From: Deltaproteobacteria bacterium
GTDB taxonomy: Bacteria > Desulfobacterota > DSM-4660 > Desulfatiglandales > HGW-15
Direction: 5' to 3'
Length of the DNA stretch: 24,772 bases
Assembly (NCBI GenBank): GCA_020342025.1
Contig: CP070840.1
Location: forward strand, 3,896,791 to 3,921,562
Both the position numbers and the translations under genes were made by a program. A model generated the notes under the pieces. The model saw only the letters and a program-made list of their open reading frames with translations, had not been told where the DNA came from and ran no database searches. Below, in pieces: positions 7,856-15,753 of this stretch; position 1 is the stretch's first letter; each line of letters opens with the position of its first letter.

Positions 7856-8734
7856 CTACTCCAGCAGGCCGGCCCGGCCGAAAAGGCCGCTGGGCCGAAT
7901 CAACAGGACCACCGCCATCACGAGAAAGATGACGATGTCGGCCATGGGGGGATAGAAAAGGGTGGTGAGGGCACTCGCCTCTCCCATAATAATTCCGGCC
8001 ACAATGGCTCCTTTGAGACTTCCCATGCCACCCACCACCACGACCACGAAACACTGTACCAGCATAGGAATGCCCATTTCCGGGTATACGCTGGTAATGG
8101 GGGATGCCAGGATGCCCGCAATCCCGGCGAGGCCTGCACCGATTCCAAAGACAATCCACCAGATGCGGCCCATATCTATGCCCAGGGCGCGCACCATGAG
8201 GGCATCCCGCGTGCCGGCCCGGATGATCAGTCCCAGGTTGGTCTTCTCTAGGAAAAACCAGAGGACGATGCAGATGGCGATCGTCATTCCGATCAGAAAG
8301 AGGCGATAGGCGGGGAAATAGAAGACGCCGAAGAGTTCCACGGGCATACTGAGCAATTCCGGGGCCGTGAAGGGTTGGTCTGAGGTCCCCCAGAAGACCC
8401 GAATGATTTCGATCATGATGAACTGGAGGCCAAAGGTAAGGAGCAAGGGATAATTGATGTCCCGACCGTAGAGGGGACGGATAACCCCTTTCTCCACAAT
8501 CAATCCATACCCCCCCATCACCAACGGGGCAGCGATGAGCGCAAGCCAGAAGTTGCCAGTCATGGCCACAACAGCCACGGCCACATAGGCCCCCCACATA
8601 AACATGGCCCCGTGGGCGAAATTGACCACAGTGAGCAACCCAAAGATGATGGAAAGGCCCAATGCCAGCAAGACATAAAGCATACCCAGCGACAAGCCTG
8701 TAAAAAGCTGCATCACGATGACAGACCAGTCCAT
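7856..8734 (-). CDS. livH: Branched-chain-type ABC importer, permease LivH
   Basis: This is a 292-residue hydrophobic inner-membrane permease. The N-terminal GLSLGMLYVLLALGLSIIFG segment followed by VVNFAHGAMFMWGAY is the LivH hallmark. The RAGTRDALMVRALGI cytoplasmic loop contacts the ATPases, and the C-terminal VVVVGGMGSLKGAIVAGI segment is typical. It is the first permease gene after the binding protein. The ribosome-binding site is weak (AAAGGG/GGTAGG), and a long hairpin lies just upstream in the message, so it is probably translated less than the binding protein. A 307-codon open frame overlapping it in another frame on the same strand is a GC-driven shadow. Confidence 0.95.
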   Translation of the reverse strand: MDWSVIVMQLFTGLSLGMLYVLLALGLSIIFGLLTVVNFAHGAMFMWGAYVAVAVVAMTGNFWLALIAAPLVMGGYGLIVEKGVIRPLYGRDINYPLLLTFGLQFIMIEIIRVFWGTSDQPFTAPELLSMPVELFGVFYFPAYRLFLIGMTIAICIVLWFFLEKTNLGLIIRAGTRDALMVRALGIDMGRIWWIVFGIGAGLAGIAGILASPITSVYPEMGIPMLVQCFVVVVVGGMGSLKGAIVAGIIMGEASALTTLFYPPMADIVIFLVMAVVLLIRPSGLFGRAGLLE

Positions 8735-8753
8735 TAACGCCTACCACCCTTTC

Positions 8754-8782
8754 TTTTCCGCCCCCTGGAAGGGGGCGGAGAA
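8754..8782 (-). promoter_or_regulatory. Intercistronic hairpin between binding protein and livH
   Basis: A 13-bp stem (8754-8766 with 8770-8782, core CCGCCCCCT/AGGGGGCGG, one G-T pair) with a 3-nt loop begins only 4 nt after the stop of the binding-protein gene. There is no T tract on the minus strand, so it is unlikely to be a full terminator. Such hairpins commonly protect the upstream message from 3' decay, giving more binding protein than permease. The structure is seen; the role is inferred. Confidence 0.6.
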
Positions 8783-8786
8783 AAGT

Positions 8787-10085
8787 CTATTTCTTGTGCT
8801 TGTCAAGCAGGCCCTTTCGCATGGGCTTGTTCGGGTTCTGGCCCACTTCCACACAGGACCTCAGCAACCGCTCGTTCTCCCCTGAGACGGTGGTTATCAT
8901 CTCAAAGACATCGTATTTCTCCTTGGCCTTCTTGGAGCGAATAATAAACACATCCTGCTGGGACTGATGGTCGCAGGGCCGCCACCACTGTTTCCCCTTA
9001 TAGTTGTCATAGGTGCGATTTTCAATGGCCTCGGCGATGCCCACCGGATCAAAACTGCCCGCCCTGTTGATGGCTGAGAGGAGTTCTTTCACGCCGCTGT
9101 ACGCATAGCCGGCGTAATCGATGGGAGGCCGACCATAAAACTTCTGGAAGGCCCCAACGAACTTCTTGGTTGAGGGCAGGTCCATGTCCCAGTAAAAGGA
9201 TGTGCCGCCGGCCACCCCGTCAAAGGCCTCTTCCCCGGCGCCAAGTCTCGAGGACATGAGCAGGATAGGAGCAATGATCTGCATCTGCTTCTTGAGCCCA
9301 AATGCCGTGGCCTGCTTAATAGAGTTGATCTGGTCCTTGCCGAAATTGTCGATAATGAGCACATCGGGCTTGGCGGCCAGTATGCGGGGCATGTAGGCGG
9401 AGAAATCGCCTGCGCCCAGAGGGTGTTTGGTCTCCCCCACATCAATGATGCCAAATTCCTTGCCCTTGCGCCGAAATCCATCGGTCAATTGCCAGCCGTA
9501 GGCATAGTCAGAGGTCAGGAAGTACCAGCGCTTGCCGAAGTTCTCGCCCACCCACTGCCCCACGGCCTGGGTGGTCATGTGCGGGTTCATGGCCTCGTGG
9601 TAGGTGTAGACACTGCCATCACGGCGTTCCGTGATCTCATTGGACTGGCTCACCGAGATGTAGGGTATCCCCGCAAGTTTGCACTGCTCGTTGACGGCCA
9701 GCTGGTTGGAAGCGGAAAGGCAACCGGTCATGACATCAACCCCCACGCTTTCAATAAGTTCCTTGGCCCGTCGCGCCGCCTCATCCGCCTTGAGTTTGGT
9801 ATCCCGAAAGTGGACCTCCACTTTTCGTCCCAACACGCCACCCTCCTGGTTAATCTCAGCAACCGCCAGCTCAACCCCTCCTCGCTGGTCTGTGGCCTCT
9901 GTTCCGTAAGGCCCAGTAAATGGGAAGGGAGCGCCCAACTTCACTGGCCCAGTTGCTGCGTGGGACTTGGGAATGAAGTGAAATCCTCCAAGAGCCGCCG
10001 CGCCTACGGCTATGCCGCTCGTCTTGAGGAAGGTGCGGCGACTAATCCCTTTACTTTTCCTCTTCTTACTTTTAGATTTGGACAT
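8787..10085 (-). CDS. Liv-type ABC importer solute-binding protein with Tat signal
   Basis: This is a 432-residue periplasmic binding protein of the Leu/Ile/Val-binding type I fold (Peripla_BP_6). The N-terminus is a basic stretch followed by a twin-arginine motif SRRTFLK (15-21), a hydrophobic core and a cleavage region near SHA-AT (about 43). The mature part begins VKLGAPFPFTGPYG, the classic start of this family, then has INQEGGVLGRKVEV. Tat export implies folding before transport, seen for several Liv-type binding proteins of Desulfobacterota. The start at 10085 follows AAAAGGAGG; a start 35 residues upstream would put a non-signal Cys-rich stretch before the Tat motif. It precedes livH by 52 nt with a strong hairpin between. 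It lies 167 bp downstream of the GntR gene, with a palindrome in the gap. Confidence 0.93.
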   Translation of the reverse strand: MSKSKSKKRKSKGISRRTFLKTSGIAVGAAALGGFHFIPKSHAATGPVKLGAPFPFTGPYGTEATDQRGGVELAVAEINQEGGVLGRKVEVHFRDTKLKADEAARRAKELIESVGVDVMTGCLSASNQLAVNEQCKLAGIPYISVSQSNEITERRDGSVYTYHEAMNPHMTTQAVGQWVGENFGKRWYFLTSDYAYGWQLTDGFRRKGKEFGIIDVGETKHPLGAGDFSAYMPRILAAKPDVLIIDNFGKDQINSIKQATAFGLKKQMQIIAPILLMSSRLGAGEEAFDGVAGGTSFYWDMDLPSTKKFVGAFQKFYGRPPIDYAGYAYSGVKELLSAINRAGSFDPVGIAEAIENRTYDNYKGKQWWRPCDHQSQQDVFIIRSKKAKEKYDVFEMITTVSGENERLLRSCVEVGQNPNKPMRKGLLDKHKK

Positions 10086-10140
10086 GATAGAACCTCCTTT
10101 TAAATAAGGGTTAACAAGAAACTGCGTCCATCTCCAAAAT

Positions 10141-10158
10141 CCACACTTGCCACACTTG
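10141..10158. repeat. Tandem 9-nt repeat upstream of the binding-protein gene
   Basis: CCACACTTG occurs twice head-to-tail (10141-10149 and 10150-10158), about 55 bp upstream of the binding-protein start and 20 bp from the palindrome at 10178. Two sites spaced by 9-10 bp could be protein contacts on one DNA face. This is inference. Confidence 0.35.
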
Positions 10159-10177
10159 AAAGCCTCCCTTGAGTACA

Positions 10178-10189
10178 TGAAACGTTTCA
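10178..10189. promoter_or_regulatory. Candidate operator palindrome upstream of the ABC importer
   Basis: TGAAACGTTTCA is a perfect 12-bp palindrome, 93 bp upstream of the binding-protein start codon and 63 bp downstream of the GntR stop. It lies in non-coding DNA and could be a regulator site for the importer. The half-site resembles LacI/PurR-type sites more than typical GntR/FCD sites, so the adjacent regulator is not certain to bind it. Confidence 0.4.
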
Positions 10190-10252
10190 CAACTAGCAGG
10201 CTGCTTTACCAAAATTAACAATAATTTGCAACAGAAGGAAAAGTGCCTGGAG

Positions 10253-10912
10253 TTAGTCTACGTCCTCCAATTGTGATTCTATTGCTTTTAGCCCGTTACG
10301 CAGGTGTTCCCGCAAGATTTTCTTGGCTCTCGTCTTGTCGCCTTTCCGCAACGTCTCCAAAATTAAGGCATGCTCTTCGTTTGCTTTGGTCACGGCCTTT
10401 ACAGATCCAGAGAAAATGAGTAGGTAGGGTCCCGTACTGTTCCATAGGCCCTCCAATATCTGATAAAGGCGAGATGACCCGGACATCTCATAAAGTTTCA
10501 TGTGGAATGTGCGGTTGAGATTGAACCACTTTGTGCCCATGACACCATCTTTTGCCATTTGCCGGTGGAGGTCCTCCAACCGTCTCAAACCGTTCTTGTC
10601 TTTGCTGTCGAAACATTTCGATATGGCCATCTCTTCCAGAGGGATTCTTATGGAGTAAATGTCGTAAAGTTCCTTTCTGGACAACCGGTTCGCCATAATG
10701 CGCTTATTTGATGTGAAGGTGACGAGGCCCTCAGCTTCCAGCTGCCGCAGGGCCTCCCTCACCGGCATGGTGCTGACGTCCAGCTTTTCAGCCAGGTTTC
10801 TGATGTTGATGAGCTCCCCAGGCTCAATTTCGCGTTCCAGGATAGCCTGTCTCAAGGCTCCATGAACCATCTTTTGCAAGGATTGTTTTTTGATAGGCGT
10901 GCTTAGGAGCAT
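10253..10912 (-). CDS. GntR-family transcriptional regulator, FCD subfamily
   Basis: This is a 219-residue cytoplasmic DNA-binding protein. The N-terminal winged helix-turn-helix (about 12-77) contains LAEKLDVSTMPVREALRQLE, the strongly conserved GntR recognition region. The C-terminal FCD ligand domain (about 84-210) has metal-site histidines H137 (TFHMKL), H181 (EEHALIL) and H203 (REHL). The Asp normally four residues before the first His is N133 here. FCD regulators sense small carboxylates or sugar acids and usually repress nearby catabolic or uptake genes. The gene lies between the ABC importer and the divergent amidohydrolase-dehydratase operon, so it is the natural candidate regulator of both. 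The start at 10912 has no strong ribosome-binding site, so it is moderately certain. Confidence 0.9.
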   Translation of the reverse strand: MLLSTPIKKQSLQKMVHGALRQAILEREIEPGELINIRNLAEKLDVSTMPVREALRQLEAEGLVTFTSNKRIMANRLSRKELYDIYSIRIPLEEMAISKCFDSKDKNGLRRLEDLHRQMAKDGVMGTKWFNLNRTFHMKLYEMSGSSRLYQILEGLWNSTGPYLLIFSGSVKAVTKANEEHALILETLRKGDKTRAKKILREHLRNGLKAIESQLEDVD

Positions 10913-11260
10913 GGGTTTTTTTCGTCACCCGCGAGGTTGAAGAGGTTTGAGTAAATGAGATCCCTTGTGGGCCGGTTTCGCCAAAGATTTTGCACGTGGA
11001 ATGAGATCACGTATATCATATATGTTATTCGGCCTGTCAATAGTAATTTTTCCGTTTTAAAAACTTTTTTGGACCTCCCTGACAAATTGCTATGCGCCAG
11101 GATTTGTGTTAGAGAATCGATTTGTAAATTATGCCTCAAAAAAGACTATCCACGAGGCTGATACAGGCCCTTAAAATGGCCAACGATGAAAGAAAGGACC
11201 CTGGGCCGGGTATGGGTGGTAGGGTAAATACAGAGAGATCCCGGGGCAGGAGGGAAGAAT
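10913..11260. other. 348-bp divergent control region
   Basis: No gene is supported here. The region separates the minus-strand GntR gene from the plus-strand amidohydrolase operon. It contains a minus-strand promoter with a perfect TTGACA (11035-11040) and an AT-rich dyad-like stretch (GTATATCATATATG, 11011-11024) over its -10 box. The plus-strand half shows no clear -35/-10 pair. A 31-codon plus-strand frame (11176-11271) overlaps the amidohydrolase start and lacks a ribosome-binding site. Confidence 0.5.
11013..11040 (-). promoter_or_regulatory. Candidate promoter of the GntR gene
   Basis: On the minus strand, TTGACA (11040-11035) is followed after 16 nt by TGATAT (11018-11013), in an AT-rich ATATATGATATAC context. 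The -35 is perfect and the -10 is weak. The leader to the GntR start would be about 95 nt. The AT-rich alternating sequence over the -10 could be an autoregulatory operator. Confidence 0.4.
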
Positions 11261-11998
11261 ATGATCATTGATATACACAGCCACATGGGCGATCCTTGGT
11301 TCGCCTACTGGAAGAAAAACGTGGAGGTGGAGGACCATCTGGCCTCCATGGCCAAGTATGGGATTGATAAAAGGTGTGTCTCATGGTGGCAGCCCCATAA
11401 CGCTCCAGATGAGGGAAACGTGCGGATCGCCGAGATGGTAAGAAAGCATTCAAAGCACTTCCTCGGATTTGCCGTCATCAATCCCCGTTGGTATCAGGCC
11501 GCAGTGGATGAAGTGGTGAAGGCCAAAGAAGAGCTGGGGATGATCGGGCTTAAATTTCACCCCGCCGCCTGCCATTACCATTCCGATTCGCCCTGCCTGA
11601 ACAAAGTCATGGAAAAGGGGATAGAACTTGGTTTTCCCATGCTATTTCACTGTGGGGTGGATGAATATTCCAATCCGCGGAATCTGGGAAACCTGGCGGC
11701 CAGGTTCCCTGAAGCGACGATAATCATGGCCCACATGGGTGAGGAAGCCTGGTTTGAGGGGATAGCAACAGCAGGGGCGTATTCAAATATCATCCTCGAC
11801 ACGACAGGGAGTTTTAACTGGTATCGTATCTTGAACTTTGCCATTGAGGTGGTTGGAGAAGACCGAATCGTATTCGGCATGGATTTTCCCGCCTACAATC
11901 CAGGGCCGGAACTGGCCAAGGTCACGGAGGCGGATATCTCCGAGGGTCAAAAAGATAAAATCCTCGGCAAGAACGCAGCCAGGATTTTGGGCCTTTAA
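11261..11998 (+). CDS. Amidohydrolase-family (amidohydrolase-2, TIM-barrel) hydrolase
   Basis: This is a 245-residue protein of the PF04909 type. Metal and catalytic positions are visible: the HxH motif H6/H8 (DIHSHMG), H130 (LFHCG), H158 (MAHMG) and D208 (FGMDFP) at the barrel strand ends. The GLKFHP segment (96-101) is also typical. It is slightly shorter than many relatives but has all motifs. The family includes sugar-lactonases (such as L-fuconolactonase), decarboxylases (ACMSD-like) and hydrolases of C-C or C-O bonds. Standing immediately upstream of an IlvD/Edd-type dehydratase (30-nt gap), a lactonase step is an attractive guess, but not proven. GGAGGGAAGAAT precedes the ATG. It is the first gene of the plus-strand operon divergent from the GntR gene. 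Confidence 0.88.
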   Translation: MIIDIHSHMGDPWFAYWKKNVEVEDHLASMAKYGIDKRCVSWWQPHNAPDEGNVRIAEMVRKHSKHFLGFAVINPRWYQAAVDEVVKAKEELGMIGLKFHPAACHYHSDSPCLNKVMEKGIELGFPMLFHCGVDEYSNPRNLGNLAARFPEATIIMAHMGEEAWFEGIATAGAYSNIILDTTGSFNWYRILNFAIEVVGEDRIVFGMDFPAYNPGPELAKVTEADISEGQKDKILGKNAARILGL

Positions 11999-12028
11999 GA
12001 GGGCGGTCCCCTGGCAGAGGAGATTGGG

Positions 12029-13723
12029 ATGAGCAGAAAGCGCATAAAGGACTATCCCCATATGAACAGCCGTCAGGTCCCTGAGGACTCCTATTATGAA
12101 CGGCGAGCCCTTTTCAAATCCATGAATTTTGATGACGAGGATCTGAACCGGCCCTTTGTGGCCCTTGCCAACTCCTGGAATGAATTTGTTCCCGGGCACT
12201 ATCACCTGAGAAAGCTGGCCGAGGCCGTCAAAATTGGCATATGGCAGGCCGGGGGTATGCCGGTTGAGTTCAACCATATCGCCCCTTGCGATGGACTGGC
12301 TGATGGCACCGTGGGCATGCACTGGATCCTGCCGGCCCGGGATATCATGGCCGCCTCCATTGAAATGATGGTTCAGTCGCAAAGAGTAGATGGTGTGGTT
12401 GCCCTGTCAACCTGCGATAAGATCGTTCCGGCCCAACTGATGGCCCTGGCCCGCATCAATCTCCCTGCAATCATGGTCACAGGGGGCGCCATGCTTTCTG
12501 GAAGATACCAGGGGGAAAAGGTTCAGGCCCAGCATATCAATGAAATGTATCCTTTATGGAAAAAAGGCAAGATGACAGACGCCCAGTTCAAGCAAATTGA
12601 AGATAATGTCTGCCCCACCTGCGGGGCCTGCTGCACAATGGGTACCGCGAACACCATGTGCTGCATGACTGAAGCCATCGGCATGTCATTACCAGGGAAT
12701 GGGACGGAGATTGGGGTTAACGCGTCCCTCTATCGCCTGGCAAAGGCTGCAGGAAGAAAGATTATGGCCTTGATTGAAAAGGAGGTTCGGCCGAGGGATA
12801 TCATGACCGAGGCATCCATGGAAAACGCCATGCTGGTGCACTCGGCCATCGGCGGTTCCACGAACGCGGTGATTCATGTTCCCGCCATCCTCCACGAGTT
12901 GGGAACCGAAATCCCCCTAAGCCATTGGAACCAGATAAGCCAGAAGGCACCTCATCTGGTCAACATCACAGCCGGGTCTCCCTACACCATGGAGGATTTC
13001 GGTCAGGCTGGAGGGGTACAAGCCGTGATGAATGAGCTTAAATCCATTCTGAACCTGGAGGTTCTGACCTGCACAGGCAGGTCGCTCAGGGAGAACCTTG
13101 AATCCGGTAAAAACCTGGCTCCAGAAGTGATCAGGGCCTTGGATGACCCCATTTACCAAGAGGGTGCCATCGCCATTCTTAAGGGGAATCTCGCCCCCAA
13201 TGGGGCGGTCGTCAAGCAAACAGCGGTCGCGTCGAGGATGCTGGTCCACACAGGATCCGCCAAAGTGTTCAACAGCGAAGAAGAGGCCAAAGCGGCCCTT
13301 CTGAGCCATCGGATAAGCCCCGGGGATGTGGTCGTTATACGTTACGAAGGGCCAAAAGGGGGGCCTGGCATGCGGGAGATGTATACGTTCCAGACCATTT
13401 TGTGCGGGATGGGATTGGATACCGAGGTGGCCCTGGTCACCGATGGCCGGTTTTCAGGCTGGAATCGGGGGCCGGCCATTGGGCATGTCTCCCCCGAAGC
13501 GGCGGACGGCGGGCCACTGGCGGTCGTTGAAGACGGGGATCGTGTTTTCTACCACATCCCAAAGCGGATTCTGGAGGTGGAATTGAGCCAGGCGGAGATC
13601 CAAGAAAGATCCAGAAATATCAAGGCGCCAGAGCGGAAAGGATTCGGAGGGTTCCTGGAAGACGTGTATACCAAACTTGTAGATTCCGTAGACAAAGGCG
13701 CAATCCTTAGGATTCGCCCATGA
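12029..13723 (+). CDS. IlvD/Edd-family dehydratase (dihydroxy-acid or sugar-acid dehydratase)
   Basis: This is a 564-residue Fe-S dehydratase. Motifs in order are ANSWNEFVPGH (47-57), STCDKIVPAQLMA (C129), CPTCGACC...TANTM (C195, C198, C201, C202), and GRFSGWNRGPAIGHVSPEAA (473-492), in which S476 corresponds to the catalytic Ser. The PGHYHL region has no Cys, unlike the [2Fe-2S] subgroup with PCNxHL, so an oxygen-sensitive [4Fe-4S]-like form is expected. That fits an anaerobe and is an inference. The family dehydrates 2,3-dihydroxy acids: valine/isoleucine intermediates, 6-phosphogluconate, or aldonic acids such as arabonate and xylonate. FSGWN replaces the usual FSGGT, so the substrate may not be dihydroxy-isovalerate. 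No ilv biosynthesis genes surround it. AGGAG precedes the ATG. Confidence 0.9.
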   Translation: MSRKRIKDYPHMNSRQVPEDSYYERRALFKSMNFDDEDLNRPFVALANSWNEFVPGHYHLRKLAEAVKIGIWQAGGMPVEFNHIAPCDGLADGTVGMHWILPARDIMAASIEMMVQSQRVDGVVALSTCDKIVPAQLMALARINLPAIMVTGGAMLSGRYQGEKVQAQHINEMYPLWKKGKMTDAQFKQIEDNVCPTCGACCTMGTANTMCCMTEAIGMSLPGNGTEIGVNASLYRLAKAAGRKIMALIEKEVRPRDIMTEASMENAMLVHSAIGGSTNAVIHVPAILHELGTEIPLSHWNQISQKAPHLVNITAGSPYTMEDFGQAGGVQAVMNELKSILNLEVLTCTGRSLRENLESGKNLAPEVIRALDDPIYQEGAIAILKGNLAPNGAVVKQTAVASRMLVHTGSAKVFNSEEEAKAALLSHRISPGDVVVIRYEGPKGGPGMREMYTFQTILCGMGLDTEVALVTDGRFSGWNRGPAIGHVSPEAADGGPLAVVEDGDRVFYHIPKRILEVELSQAEIQERSRNIKAPERKGFGGFLEDVYTKLVDSVDKGAILRIRP

Positions 13724-13849
13724 CTGCATACCATGGGAGTATATGTTACAGACATTAGCCATTATACCAGTAGGTTGTGGGAATCTTTGTCTGGCTTAGA
13801 CGTATAGCACCTGCATCGTTAAGCAGGGACTTCAAAAGCAGGGGAAGAA

Positions 13850-14782
13850 ATGAAAAGCATCATGGATATTATGGAAAAACATGGCGTTCCGGGAAAGGAT
13901 CTTGGAGATCTGCCCGATTCTCCTCTCACCTTTCAGGATGGGGCCCATTGCCGGATCGAAATTGCCGGCGTTGAGCGGCCTTCGACTTTCGAGGCCATGC
14001 TCAGGGCTATGGAGGAATTCCAGGTTCCGGTTCACAGGGCCGTATGCGCCGTAGGGGGAGCCACATGTCTAACGTCTGCCGAACTCAAGGAAATGGCTCG
14101 CCTGGGCGCCGAAAATAGGATTGAGTTGATTATGACGCCGGCTCCGACTCGGGCCTGGGATACAGGCCGCCAGATCGCTACCCCTGAAGGTTACGTCTCA
14201 GGCCTAAGAACAAGAGGATCAGATAACCTACGCCATGTGCTGAGCGACATTTATCGCAGCATTGAAGCGGGGATCAGGGGGTTCCTCGTTGTTGATGAAG
14301 GTTTGCTGTGGCTGTTGTGTGAGATGCGAAAGGCGGGTGACTTGCCCAAGGAAACCGTCTTCAAGGTCTCTGTTTTTGCGGGTCACGGCAACGCGGCGGG
14401 GGCCAGGCTCTTGGAGAATATCGGCGCCAACACCTTCAACCCCCTGGCGGATCTGACTCTACCAATGGTTGCTTCCATTCGGAAGACGGTCAAGATTCCA
14501 TTGGATCTTTATGTCATTCTAGTGGATGCCATGGGGGGATTCAATAGGTCATGGGAGGCCGCCGAAATGGCCAGAGTGGCCTCGCCTTGCTATTTTAAAT
14601 TTGAGCCGGGTGCCTCTGAAGCTTCCATCTATAAACCCTATGTCACGGAAGCGTTCCATGAAGGCCTGGTGCGGGAAAAGCTAAAGATGGCCAAGATTCT
14701 CACGGAACTCATCGAGAGAGAAAATCCAGCCATCATATGCTCTGACATGGGGCCCGAGGATCTGGCTCTGCCAGAGGTTTAA
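13850..14782 (+). CDS. Unassigned TIM-barrel-like protein, U32-peptidase-like
   Basis: This is a 310-residue protein with no signal peptide or membrane segment. I cannot assign a function. Repeating beta-alpha units are seen, for example the AGIRGFLVVDEG, ETVFKVSVFAGHGNAAGARLLENIGANTFNP and KIPLDLYVILVDAMGG segments, the last of which resembles the barrel core of U32-type and aldolase-like TIM barrels. A conserved-looking VCAVGGAT segment (about 65-72) and ELIMTPAP (about 91-98) may line the pocket. No Cys-rich cluster or clear Schiff-base lysine motif is evident. It sits between the IlvD-type dehydratase and an SDR in one operon, which suggests a lyase, aldolase or isomerase step on the dehydratase product (inference). 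GGGGAAGAA precedes the ATG. A 126-nt gap separates it from the dehydratase gene. Confidence 0.75.
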   Translation: MKSIMDIMEKHGVPGKDLGDLPDSPLTFQDGAHCRIEIAGVERPSTFEAMLRAMEEFQVPVHRAVCAVGGATCLTSAELKEMARLGAENRIELIMTPAPTRAWDTGRQIATPEGYVSGLRTRGSDNLRHVLSDIYRSIEAGIRGFLVVDEGLLWLLCEMRKAGDLPKETVFKVSVFAGHGNAAGARLLENIGANTFNPLADLTLPMVASIRKTVKIPLDLYVILVDAMGGFNRSWEAAEMARVASPCYFKFEPGASEASIYKPYVTEAFHEGLVREKLKMAKILTELIERENPAIICSDMGPEDLALPEV

Positions 14783-14860
14783 TGCCTATTCTTGGGCGAA
14801 CAGCATGCTGACTGGTCTTATCTTCAGCACTTTTGATCGTGAGTAAAGGATTGAATGGGC

Positions 14861-14893
14861 CAGCAACCCCAGGGTAAGAGAAGCGGGTTGCTG
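14861..14893 (+). terminator. Hairpin with downstream T-run before SDR-3 (possible attenuator)
   Basis: CAGCAACCC (14861-14869) pairs perfectly with GGGTTGCTG (14885-14893) across a 15-nt loop. A run of seven T lies 18 nt further on, directly before the SDR-3 ribosome-binding site. The T-run is too far for a classic terminator, so partial termination or message processing is more likely. A separate perfect palindrome CAGCATGCTG lies at 14801-14810. Confidence 0.4.
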
Positions 14894-14930
14894 ATCACAA
14901 ATCGTTTATTGTTTTTTTGGAGGTAAAGCA

Positions 14931-15695
14931 ATGTCCCTGGAGCTTTTTGATCTTACAGGTAGGGTGGCCATGGTCACGGGTAGCACTCGCGGCCTGGGCG
15001 AGGTCAGTGCCAAGGCCCTTGCCAAGGCGGGAGCGGACGTGGCGGTGTGTGGGCGGAACCGGGCTGACCTGGAGCGGGTCTCTACTGACATAAAGGATTT
15101 GGGAAGGGATTCAGCCGGGTTCGTCCTGGACGTCACGCTCAAAGACAAGGTTCACGAGGGGGTCGATCAGATTCTCAAGCACTTTGGAAAGGTGGATATC
15201 CTGGTGAACAATGCGGGGGTCAACTACCGAGTCTCTGTGCTGGAATTTCCGGAAGAGTCCTGGGACCTGATCATCAACACCAACCTGAAGGGGTATTTTC
15301 TGGTGGCTCAGGCCGTGGTCCCCCGAATGCTTGAGCGCGGCTATGGTAAGGTGATTAACATGAGTTCCATCTTCGGGATGACCCCCCTGCCGAATCAACT
15401 GGCCTATGCGTGTTCCAAAGGGGGAGTGGATCAAATGACTAAGGTGATGGCCTTGGAGTGGGCCAAACAGGGCGTGCGGGTCAACGCCATAGGCCCCACA
15501 TACTTTGAGACCGAGCTGGTGGCTGAGATCCGAAACGATCCGGAAAGGTTCAATTTCATCAATGAGCGGACCCCTATGGGCCGGTGGGGCCAGCCGCCTG
15601 AGCTTGAAGGGATTGTCATCTTCCTGGCGTCCCCGGCCTCGGACTTCATTACTGGGCAAACCATCTATATTGATGGGGGTTGGACAGTCTGGTAA
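14931..15695 (+). CDS. SDR-family NAD(P)-dependent oxidoreductase (SDR-3)
   Basis: This is a 254-residue classical SDR with TGSTRGLG (16-23), NNAG (93-96), N118, S146, Y159 and K163 (YACSK). The C-terminal IYIDGGW is also typical. The general look is close to gluconate-5-dehydrogenase or KduD-like enzymes, fitting sugar-acid oxidation, but many 3-oxoacyl reductases look alike at this level. TTTGGAGG lies upstream of the ATG. It is the fourth gene of the plus-strand operon and is followed after 58 nt by the acyl-CoA ligase. It aligns without gaps to SDR-1 and SDR-2 at all motifs. Confidence 0.9.
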   Translation: MSLELFDLTGRVAMVTGSTRGLGEVSAKALAKAGADVAVCGRNRADLERVSTDIKDLGRDSAGFVLDVTLKDKVHEGVDQILKHFGKVDILVNNAGVNYRVSVLEFPEESWDLIINTNLKGYFLVAQAVVPRMLERGYGKVINMSSIFGMTPLPNQLAYACSKGGVDQMTKVMALEWAKQGVRVNAIGPTYFETELVAEIRNDPERFNFINERTPMGRWGQPPELEGIVIFLASPASDFITGQTIYIDGGWTVW

Positions 15696-15753
15696 ATGGG
15701 AAAAACCCTATGACGAGGACCCTCTTAGATCGTGTCCCAGGAAAGGGAAGGTA

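Noticed and set aside
7824..8747. A 307-codon open frame on the minus strand overlapping livH in another frame
   Set aside because: Its composition is rich in His, Arg and Gly with no family motifs, and livH in the overlapping frame has full LivH signatures. It is a GC-driven shadow.
11176..11271. A 31-codon plus-strand frame overlapping the amidohydrolase start
   Set aside because: It has no ribosome-binding site and low-complexity content, and the amidohydrolase start just downstream has a strong site.
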